A DNA stretch of 5,931 bases from Candidatus Poribacteria bacterium (lineage in GTDB: Bacteria; Poribacteria; WGA-4E; WGA-3G). The stretch spans positions 1 through 5,931 of the forward strand of contig JAPPMR010000145.1 of assembly GCA_028818995.1 (NCBI GenBank), in the 5' to 3' direction. Every line of letters starts with the position of its first letter. The stretch's first letter is position 1. The notes under the pieces were generated by a model. The model made no database searches. It was not told the DNA's origin and worked only from the letters and a program-made list of their open reading frames with translations. Shown here one piece after another: positions 1 through 5,683 of this stretch. Both the position numbers and the translations under genes were made by a program.

Positions 1-18
1 CAGAGGTTATGGGTCATA

Positions 19-50
19 AAATCGGGCTTCCAAAGCCCTCCAACAAGAGA
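19..50. repeat. Hairpin intergenic repeat, copy 1
   Basis: A six-base-pair stem GGGCTT (24-29) / AAGCCC (33-38) with loop CCA is followed by TCCAACAAGAGA. The element is near-identical to the copy at 1558-1589: both begin AAATCGGGCTT and share AAAGCCCTCC and ACAAGAGA, with the main differences in the loop. It lies in the non-coding leader of the sigma factor gene. It is not followed by a T-run, so it is not a classic terminator. Confidence 0.7.
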
Positions 51-77
51 TAAACTTGCAACTTTTTCTTAAGTTTA
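51..77. repeat. Inverted repeat TAAACTT / AAGTTTA
   Basis: TAAACTT (51-57) and its exact reverse complement AAGTTTA (71-77) flank a 13 nt T-rich centre. The unit directly abuts repeat copy 1. TAAACTT also occurs after copy 2 (1599-1605), there without the second arm, so it may be part of a larger composite intergenic element. Confidence 0.45.
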
Positions 78-82
78 CACCT

Positions 83-118
83 ATGGGGTTTCGTTCCTGA
101 ACCCAACCTACAAGAGAG
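83..118. repeat. Hairpin intergenic repeat, diverged copy
   Basis: The stem GGGTTT (86-91) / GAACCC (99-104), with one wobble pair and loop CGTTCCT, is followed by AACCTACAAGAGAGG. The tail ACAAGAGA (110-117) is the same as in the two GGGCTT copies, while the stem bases differ. This suggests a related palindromic repeat family with a fixed tail and variable stem. Confidence 0.5.
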
Positions 119-190
119 GTAGAAATCACTCAAACATGATTGGAAATCGTAAAGTTGACAGTTATGGGTAGAGCAAGCAAAACGCGGCAT

Positions 191-227
191 TTGTGCATGT
201 TCACTTTATAGTTGCACAATTTATAAC
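191..227 (+). promoter_or_regulatory. Putative promoter and dyad operator upstream of the sigma factor gene
   Basis: TTGTGC (191-196) and its exact reverse complement GCACAA (214-219) are separated by 17 nt, giving half-sites 23 bp apart, about two helical turns. A weak sigma-70-like pair, TTCACT (200-205) and TATAAC (222-227) with a 16 nt spacer, overlaps the dyad. Transcription would begin near 234, just before the Shine-Dalgarno sequence at 244. Only the symmetry is certain; the promoter reading is weak. Confidence 0.25.
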
Positions 228-254
228 CCTCTTACATTTTGATAGGTGAAAGAA

Positions 255-1514
255 ATGAAAAACGATGATATTGGATTAGTTCAAGATGCCTTGTCAGGCG
301 ATGAAGCAGCCTTCTCAGCTTTAGTGGAGAATAACCGAAAGCAGATTCATGCGATTGCATGGCGCACAACCGGAGATTTTCATGTCGCGGAAGATATTGC
401 GCAGGAAACCTTCCTCATAGCCCATCAAAAACTTGGAACGCTAAAGGATCCACATCGATTTTCTGGATGGCTCAATGCAATTACGACGCGGCGTTGCATC
501 GCGTGGTTTCGTGAGAAGCACTTGGATGGCAGACTTTCTGAGAATATGGACATAGCCACGAGACGAAACGATCCATACTCTGGTTACCTCGTGAAAGAAC
601 AAGCGAAAGATGCAGCGGAAGAACTACGTGAAATCATTAAAAAATTGCTTGCGAAATTACCGCAAGGCGAACGCACCGCCATAATCCTTCACTATTTTGA
701 TGGAATGTCCTGTGAAGAGATCGCCGCTTTTTTAGATGTAACCACAAATACGATAAAAAGTCGGCTCAATCGTGGGCGAAATCGGTTGAAGAAAAACGAA
801 CCTCTAATTCAATCAACGCTTGACGACTTCCAATTTTTTACAACCTTGAATGGGATGACCGAAGCCGGACGTAAGATTAGGGTGTGTATTAACGCTGCTA
901 CCGAGAAAGGTGAGCCATTTAGAGAAGGAGGGGCCTCTTTACTAAAAACCGATATGTTTTTAGGGCTTTCCAGTTTTGGTTGGGAAGAATATGATAAGGG
1001 AGAACCAGTCACAATGCCTTTGTTAGGAACTTCTATTACGCCTCATCTTTTTAAATCTTCTTCGGTTATCGGTGATACCTGGACCCAAGAAGGATTTTGG
1101 GATTCACAGGCAAAGACGACTTTAGAGGGAACCGAACAGGTAGGAGTTTCTGCAGGAGATTTCTCGGCTTGTCTCAAACATAAAAGTGTTCTTATTGACA
1201 CCCCACCACATGAACAGAACAATCTGCTTGCAACATTAAATGGAGAACCTTATGAACGAGGTTCTAAAAAGAAGAGTCCGTATGTTAATGGTACGCGCTA
1301 TTTGTGGTTTGCCAAAGGTGTTGGACTTGTAAAAATGTGCTACGAACATGCCAACGGTTTCACAACAGAAGCAGAATTAATTGAATACAGAGTCCCGGGC
1401 AGCACAGAAGAATATCACCCTTTACAGATTGGCTCTATGTACACATACAAATACCACAGTGTTTTTCTCAATGAGACAGTCTTTGAGAAGTGGCGCGTCA
1501 CAGAAAGTTTTTGA
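255..1514 (+). CDS. ECF-type sigma-70 factor with long C-terminal extension
   Basis: This is an RNA polymerase sigma factor of the ECF group, predicted to direct core polymerase to a small set of promoters. Numbering from the in-frame GTG at 246, residues about 20-90 are region 2 (core binding and -10 recognition; VAEDIAQETFLIAHQKL, then FSGWLNAITTRRCIAWFR). Residues about 125-183 are region 4, with the helix-turn-helix MSCEEIAAFLDVTTNTIKSR followed by a basic helix. Typical ECF factors end near residue 180-200. This one continues for about 230 residues without a hydrophobic membrane segment. The extension carries motifs such as GDTWTQEG, VSAGDFSACL and RYLWFAKGVGLVKMCYEH, which resemble beta-rich domains of secreted proteins and may act as a built-in sensor or inhibitor (inference). 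The ATG at 255 is preferred because AGGTGA (244-249) lies 5 nt before it, whereas the GTG at 246 lies inside that Shine-Dalgarno sequence. No anti-sigma gene follows; two ABC-2 permease genes do. Confidence 0.9.
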   Translation: MKNDDIGLVQDALSGDEAAFSALVENNRKQIHAIAWRTTGDFHVAEDIAQETFLIAHQKLGTLKDPHRFSGWLNAITTRRCIAWFREKHLDGRLSENMDIATRRNDPYSGYLVKEQAKDAAEELREIIKKLLAKLPQGERTAIILHYFDGMSCEEIAAFLDVTTNTIKSRLNRGRNRLKKNEPLIQSTLDDFQFFTTLNGMTEAGRKIRVCINAATEKGEPFREGGASLLKTDMFLGLSSFGWEEYDKGEPVTMPLLGTSITPHLFKSSSVIGDTWTQEGFWDSQAKTTLEGTEQVGVSAGDFSACLKHKSVLIDTPPHEQNNLLATLNGEPYERGSKKKSPYVNGTRYLWFAKGVGLVKMCYEHANGFTTEAELIEYRVPGSTEEYHPLQIGSMYTYKYHSVFLNETVFEKWRVTESF

Positions 1515-1550
1515 ACTTAATAGTACCTATAGTGTATTTTATAAATCATT

Positions 1551-1589
1551 TGTAGGGAAATCGGGCTTATAAAGCCCTCCCACAAGAGA
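1551..1589. repeat. Hairpin intergenic repeat, copy 2 (longest stem)
   Basis: The inner stem GGGCTT (1563-1568) / AAGCCC (1572-1577) has loop ATA. It extends outwards: TGTAGGGA (1551-1558) pairs with TCCCACA (1578-1584) with one bulged A, leaving an AATC bulge on the left. The tail ACAAGAGA follows, as in the other copies. The repeat occupies the 123 nt gap between the sigma factor gene and the first permease gene. It could attenuate read-through or stabilise transcript ends, but it has no downstream T-run. A weak promoter-like pair TTGAAC (1511-1516) and TATTTT (1535-1540) lies just upstream. Confidence 0.7.
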
Positions 1590-1637
1590 AGGCAAAATTA
1601 AACTTATGGGTAAAATTGCACTTAACGAGGTAATGTC

Positions 1638-3125
1638 GTGCTTTGGGTAATAGTTAAAAGAGAAATCACATCAAACATATTAAGTTTCAGATTTCTCATG
1701 GGACTACTCATCTACTTTTGTCTGATTGTAACAAATCTGTTCGTTTTGACTTCAGATTATGAAGATAGGCTGCGAAGCTACCAAACAGCAGTGCAAGAAA
1801 ATGAAGATCGGATAACATCGGTCAAAAAATATTCTGAATTCGGACAAACTCGCACACTAAAGTGCAATAGAAAACCGAAACTGCTTAGCATCTTCAACGA
1901 AGGTATGGAGAAAAGAAAGGGTAATTCCGTATCCGTGGCGCACGGATATGTTCCTGCCGTTGCTGAACAACACGGTTCTGATAATCCTTATCTGAACATC
2001 TTTTCCTCTATTGACTTTACAATCATCTTCCAAGTAGTGATGAGTTTACTCGCGATGCTTTTCTCTTATGACGCTATCTCACGAGAAAAGGAAGCGGGAA
2101 CTTTGAGACTAACGCTTTCTTGCACGATTTCGCGGCCTACGCTGCTCTTAGGAAAATACATTGCAGGAATGGTGTCTATATCTCTCCCACTTGTCGCGAG
2201 TTTCGTAGCGGGTTTATTGGTAATACAATCTTCCCCTTATATCTCTTTCAGTAGTTCAGATTGGGTGCGAATATTGCTAATCTTCCTCTTATCCCTGCTT
2301 TATGTGTCCCTCTTCTTTCTCATCGGACTTTTCCTTTCTGCCCGGACACACCGATCCTCTGTTACCTTAATGTTCTCAATGTGTGTCTGGGTAATCTTCG
2401 TACTTATCATTCCAAATTTAACAGTCTTATTGGTGGAACATGCGAGTCCAATTCAATCAGAAGAACCATACAGAATGCAGGCGGATGAGCTGTGGGCAGA
2501 ATTTGGTAAGAAAGCTGGAGATTATTTGAAGAAACATGGGGTTGACCTGCCTTGGGAACCTGCCAATCCGGGAGGCTTAGGCATATACGAAACTGCAGAA
2601 GATTACGGAAGCGGAGAAACTATTGGGATGAGTAGGATTGGAAATGAGGAGGGTGTGGCGTTTGTTCAAGGATATTATGGATTCAAGGAAAATCTCCGAA
2701 CACAATATGCTGATAAGGCGTGGCAAATACGTAAAACATATCTTGATAAAAACCAAAACCGACAGTCTTTGTTGGCACTGAATATCTCCCGTATATCTCC
2801 AGCACCCGTTTATTACAACGCCGCTGCCATTCTCGCTGAAACTGACTTGGGAAGTTATTGGCAATTTATGGAACAGACTCGCCAATATCGTCGTGAATGG
2901 ATACAGTATCTGGTAGATGGAAAAATATTCTCCTCTCGTAGATGGTTCACAAGCAAAGATTCCCAAGACCCTCTTGACCTTAGTGAAATGCCGAAATTTA
3001 AAGAACAAAGCGAAGGCATTGTTCGCAGCATGCACCGTGCCTTGCCAGATATTATGATACTGGCAGTGTTAAATATCCTATTTTTTATGGGATCATTCAT
3101 CTCATTTCTACGCTATGACATATAA
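1638..3125 (+). CDS. ABC-2 type transporter permease (first of a tandem pair)
   Basis: This is an integral membrane subunit of an ABC-2 type ABC transporter, probably an exporter; the substrate cannot be read from the sequence. The 495 residues show six hydrophobic segments: about 19-37, 125-147, 170-197, 209-234, 240-266 and 469-490. After segment 2 comes the family signature YDAISREKEAGTL (144-156), followed by SRPTLLLGKYI (165-175), the cytoplasmic coupling region that contacts the ATPase. The loops at about 40-124 and 267-468 are predicted to face outside. The second loop contains RISPAPVYY and MPKFKEQ, both with counterparts in the next protein. The start is a GTG with GAGG 7 nt upstream (1627-1630). 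The ATG at 1633 is out of frame, and the N-terminus WVIVKREI matches WHIAKREI of the paralogue, which supports the GTG. The gene lies 33 nt before the second permease and follows the sigma factor gene after 123 nt. No ATP-binding protein is encoded in the window. Confidence 0.88.
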   Translation: MLWVIVKREITSNILSFRFLMGLLIYFCLIVTNLFVLTSDYEDRLRSYQTAVQENEDRITSVKKYSEFGQTRTLKCNRKPKLLSIFNEGMEKRKGNSVSVAHGYVPAVAEQHGSDNPYLNIFSSIDFTIIFQVVMSLLAMLFSYDAISREKEAGTLRLTLSCTISRPTLLLGKYIAGMVSISLPLVASFVAGLLVIQSSPYISFSSSDWVRILLIFLLSLLYVSLFFLIGLFLSARTHRSSVTLMFSMCVWVIFVLIIPNLTVLLVEHASPIQSEEPYRMQADELWAEFGKKAGDYLKKHGVDLPWEPANPGGLGIYETAEDYGSGETIGMSRIGNEEGVAFVQGYYGFKENLRTQYADKAWQIRKTYLDKNQNRQSLLALNISRISPAPVYYNAAAILAETDLGSYWQFMEQTRQYRREWIQYLVDGKIFSSRRWFTSKDSQDPLDLSEMPKFKEQSEGIVRSMHRALPDIMILAVLNILFFMGSFISFLRYDI

Positions 3126-3147
3126 TGGTGGTTATGGATTGCCTGAA

Positions 3148-3153
3148 AAGGAG
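3148..3153 (+). promoter_or_regulatory. Strong ribosome binding site of the second permease
   Basis: AAGGAG lies 5 nt before the ATG at 3159 and is the best Shine-Dalgarno match in the window. The first permease has only GAGG before a GTG start, so the second subunit may be translated more efficiently. Confidence 0.7.
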
Positions 3154-3158
3154 ACAAC

Positions 3159-4619
3159 ATGATTTGGCACATAGCAAAACGAGAAATCCTTGACAACCTA
3201 ACCCGTTTTCGGTTTGCACTCACGCTGATATTGTTAGTCACACTGATGGTGATAAATGCTGTGATATTTGTGAGTAGCAAATATCAGCGAAGGATAGCAG
3301 CGTATTCTCAAGATACAAATGCTGCAATGGAGTCATTGAAAGAGCGAAATTCCAGTCTTGGTGAGTTGGCTGTAAAGGGACCAGGAAATCTCTATAAGCA
3401 ACCGAGTCCATTAGGTTTTATCGCCACGGGGACAGACGCGAAATTGCCAAAGCGGGTTACCGGAAGCGGTGTCTCTGGCAGCAGCTGGAGAGCACCTAAT
3501 TTTTACTACTCAAGTTCAAATAATTGGTCACTTGAATATCCACAAGATGTCTTTCAGAAAAATGATGCGCTCCCAAATTTCACGGAATTAGATTGGACGT
3601 TTATCATTGGTCTGGTCATGAGTTTCATGGCGATCCTGTTTACTTATGATGCAATTTCTGGGGAGCGCGAAACAGGAACGTTAAGCTTGCTGATGTCTAA
3701 TGCTGTATCACGTGCCGCTGTGCTTCTGGCTAAATTCATTGGTGCTTTTCTTACCATCATGTTACCGCTATTTATTGGGATACTGCTTAATTTGATGATT
3801 GTCAACGCGTCTGACTTGGTGTTGCTTGATGGAAGCAAATGGGCAAGAGTTGGAATAATTTTTGTCATTTCTGCCATCTATATCTCAATATTCTTGTGGC
3901 TTGGCTTGTTTATCTCAAGCCAATTTTCAAATTCATCAAGCAGCTTGCTGGTGCTATTGTTAATTTGGGTGGTGTTTGTTGTGCTTATTCCAAACACAAT
4001 GGGGACATTGGCAAGCCGTTTTCAGCAGGTTCCCTCAAAAAGTGAAGTCTTTCGGCAAAAGCAGGCAAAATTAGATGAAATCAATGACCGTTACTTCGAA
4101 AAAGATAGAAGACTCTTCCAATTTGGCTCCCCTTCCGACAATCCGCCGAAAATTGAGGCACTACAGACGTGGGCTGACTATTTTACCGAACGCGCTGATA
4201 CGCGAAGCAAATTCGATGATGAGCATTTGAATAAGCAGTTTGCTCAGGTTACTTATGCAAGGCAAATTACGCGACTCTCTCCAACATCCATCTACAAATA
4301 CGCTTTGGAGTCTTTGGCTGGTACAGGATTCGTCAGACATCAAAGATTTGTCCAACAAGCACGCCGCTACAGACAACAGTTCATCGATTTCGTCAAATCG
4401 GAAGACCGATCAGACAACAAAAGTTATCATGTCTATCTTGTAAAGGAAGGATTATCCCAAAAACCGGTTGCCTTTAATAGCATTCCGAAGTTCTCAGAAC
4501 AGATAACACTGAGTATTACGTTCGGAGGGGCACTGTTGGATTTGGCGTTGTTAATCTCACTCGCGCTGGTTCTGTTTATGGCGGCGTCTTTAGCGTTTTT
4601 GCGAAGCGATGTAAAATAA
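3159..4619 (+). CDS. ABC-2 type transporter permease (second of a tandem pair)
   Basis: This is the paralogous membrane subunit of the same ABC-2 transporter, likely forming a heterodimer with the preceding permease (inferred from adjacency). The 486 residues repeat the same architecture. Hydrophobic segments lie at about 19-39, 144-166, 188-215, 229-253, 261-283 and 459-480. The signature YDAISGERETGTL (163-175) follows segment 2, and VSRAAVLLAKFIG lies where the partner has ISRPTLLLGKYIAG. The external loop (about 284-458) carries RLSPTSIYKY and SIPKFSEQ, parallel to RISPAPVYYN and MPKFKEQ of the partner. The two proteins are collinear from the first residues (KREILDNLTRFRF against KREITSNILSFRF), so the pair arose by gene duplication, now well diverged. 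The ATG is preceded by a strong AAGGAG (3148-3153) with a 5 nt spacer. The 33 nt gap to the upstream stop contains no terminator-like hairpin, so co-transcription is expected. The substrate is unknown. Confidence 0.88.
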   Translation: MIWHIAKREILDNLTRFRFALTLILLVTLMVINAVIFVSSKYQRRIAAYSQDTNAAMESLKERNSSLGELAVKGPGNLYKQPSPLGFIATGTDAKLPKRVTGSGVSGSSWRAPNFYYSSSNNWSLEYPQDVFQKNDALPNFTELDWTFIIGLVMSFMAILFTYDAISGERETGTLSLLMSNAVSRAAVLLAKFIGAFLTIMLPLFIGILLNLMIVNASDLVLLDGSKWARVGIIFVISAIYISIFLWLGLFISSQFSNSSSSLLVLLLIWVVFVVLIPNTMGTLASRFQQVPSKSEVFRQKQAKLDEINDRYFEKDRRLFQFGSPSDNPPKIEALQTWADYFTERADTRSKFDDEHLNKQFAQVTYARQITRLSPTSIYKYALESLAGTGFVRHQRFVQQARRYRQQFIDFVKSEDRSDNKSYHVYLVKEGLSQKPVAFNSIPKFSEQITLSITFGGALLDLALLISLALVLFMAASLAFLRSDVK

Positions 4620-4742
4620 AAGAAGGAACTACCCTCTCCAAATTGCTATCCAAAACTCACTACATTTGACTACTTTCCTCAAATATGGTATCATTTTAAT
4701 AATAAAGAAATACGAGTTGTGCGTGTTGTTACGCCTATGAGG
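4620..4742. other. Convergent intergenic region without a clear terminator
   Basis: This 123 nt gap separates the stop of the second permease from the stop of the minus-strand dioxygenase. I found no strong GC-rich hairpin with a T-run on either strand. The best stem is GCGT / ACGC around a 6 nt loop just before 4740, which is weak. Apart from the promoter-like pair, nothing recognisable is present. Confidence 0.4.
4666..4694 (+). promoter_or_regulatory. Sigma-70-like promoter on the + strand in the convergent gap
   Basis: TTGACT (4666-4671) and TATCAT (4689-4694) are separated by exactly 17 nt, and TGG precedes the -10, giving an extended -10 element. This is ten of twelve consensus positions. 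No + strand gene follows: transcription from about 4702 would run antisense into the 3' end of the dioxygenase gene. It may be a chance match in AT-rich DNA or drive an antisense RNA. Confidence 0.35.
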
Positions 4743-5591
4743 TTAATCGGTAGTCGGGCGCGGTGGGTTTCCCCAATGACCACTGCTATCTTTACCACTT
4801 ACAACGACACCTTCTTTGTCCCAGCGATAGGATGCTCGGACATCGGTGGTGCAGTAACGTAATGTAAGACCACAACGTCGCTTTGGTGAAGGATTAGCGT
4901 TTGAGCCGTGAAGTAACAGGTCTGTATGGATAGAGATTTCACCCGCTTTCAGCGCAACATTCACAAGTTCACCGTACTTCTCGGCATTTTCAACGATTTG
5001 ACCTAATACGCTGTTGTCTTCCGGACTGCTGTGTTGAGATGTCAAATGTCCTTTGTGATGTGAACCTGCGATGAAACGCATAGCACCGTTTTCAACCGTC
5101 GCATCGTCAATTGCGAGCCAGACAGTAACAGTTTTGGAGGGAGTGAGGGGCCAGTAGCCAGCATCTTGATGCCAACCGACAGTTTTCGGATCATGAGGCA
5201 TTTTGCAAAAATAGTGCGCGCCCCAACCGATTACATCTTCACCGAGGAGGTCTTTTACACATGCCACAATCTTTGGGTGTGTGAGGAGATCATAAACTTT
5301 TCCATATTTCATGTGAGCGGATATAATTGAGTAACTACTTCCGCCTGCCGAAAGCACGTCCGCTAACAGGGCGTCAAAGTATTGGCGGTGGTTACTAATC
5401 TCGGTTTCGCTGAAAATTGAAATGCCTTTGATATAACCAACGCGGTTGAAAGCATCCACTTGGTGTGGAGTCAGCACATTCGGATTTTTGGAGATGCTTG
5501 GATAAAATTTCAGTTCACGACCCATTTCAGCAAGTTGTGCTGGTGTTGGCATTATTTTATCTGTTTTGTAAAAGGCCCGTTCGGTTGACAT
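4743..5591 (-). CDS. Phytanoyl-CoA dioxygenase (PhyH) family Fe(II)/2-oxoglutarate oxygenase
   Basis: This is a predicted cytoplasmic non-haem iron oxygenase that would couple 2-oxoglutarate decarboxylation to oxidation, usually hydroxylation, of a small molecule. The 282 residues have the usual PhyH-family length and no signal peptide. The iron facial triad is visible: H141 and D143 in GWHQDAGYW, and H228 in DLLLHGSNANPS. R239 in PKRRCGLTLRY sits where the family binds the 2-oxoglutarate carboxylate. The central stretch TVTVWLAIDDATVENGAMRFIAGSHHKGH is characteristic. D143 is retained, so this is not a SyrB2-like halogenase, in which that residue is replaced. The substrate cannot be predicted; the family name does not imply phytanoyl-CoA. 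The ATG is preceded on the minus strand by AGGTGA (5604-5599) with a 7 nt spacer. The gene converges on the permease operon and diverges from the next gene, so it is probably transcribed alone. Confidence 0.92.
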   Translation of the reverse strand: MSTERAFYKTDKIMPTPAQLAEMGRELKFYPSISKNPNVLTPHQVDAFNRVGYIKGISIFSETEISNHRQYFDALLADVLSAGGSSYSIISAHMKYGKVYDLLTHPKIVACVKDLLGEDVIGWGAHYFCKMPHDPKTVGWHQDAGYWPLTPSKTVTVWLAIDDATVENGAMRFIAGSHHKGHLTSQHSSPEDNSVLGQIVENAEKYGELVNVALKAGEISIHTDLLLHGSNANPSPKRRCGLTLRYCTTDVRASYRWDKEGVVVSGKDSSGHWGNPPRPTTD

Positions 5592-5652
5592 TGTTGTTTC
5601 ACCTAATCTAAATTTGAATTCATTTTATCACATACATATTGAAAATAGAAGA

Positions 5653-5681
5653 ATTATAATAGACCATAAACTGAGGTTAAT
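5653..5681. promoter_or_regulatory. Palindromic -10 region shared by divergent genes
   Basis: ATTATAAT (5653-5660) is a perfect palindrome and reads as TATAAT on both strands. On the minus strand, TTAACC (reverse complement of 5675-5680) lies 16 nt upstream of TATAAT, giving a plausible promoter for the dioxygenase gene with a leader of roughly 55 nt. On the + strand, TATAAT (5655-5660) lies 23 nt before the ATG at 5684, but no good -35 is seen. The two promoters would exclude each other if both are used. Confidence 0.35.
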
Positions 5682-5683
5682 GA

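Noticed and set aside
19..118. Hairpin copies as a CRISPR-like array or as terminators
   Set aside because: The units differ in stem sequence, are not regularly spaced with unique spacers, and lack T-runs, so neither reading holds.
155..160. TTGACA as a -35 box upstream of the sigma factor gene
   Set aside because: It is a perfect -35 hexamer, but no -10-like sequence occurs 15-19 nt downstream.
246..254. GTG at 246 as the sigma factor start
   Set aside because: The GTG is part of the AGGTGA Shine-Dalgarno sequence that serves the ATG at 255, and nothing like a ribosome binding site precedes it.
1381..1572. Plus-strand open frame of 63 codons overlapping the end of the sigma factor gene
   Set aside because: It sits in another frame of the sigma gene, has no ribosome binding site, and runs through the hairpin repeat. 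I also considered it as a frameshifted continuation of the sigma factor's C-terminus, but the residues after 1514 show no family motif.
2577..3035. Minus-strand open frame of 152 codons inside the first permease gene
   Set aside because: It lies fully antisense to a well-supported membrane protein gene, shows no recognisable domain, and its composition is what the reverse of the coding frame gives.
4738..4863. Short + strand open frame starting at an ATG downstream of the 4666-4694 promoter
   Set aside because: It has no ribosome binding site and is almost entirely antisense to the dioxygenase gene; the translation has no recognisable feature.
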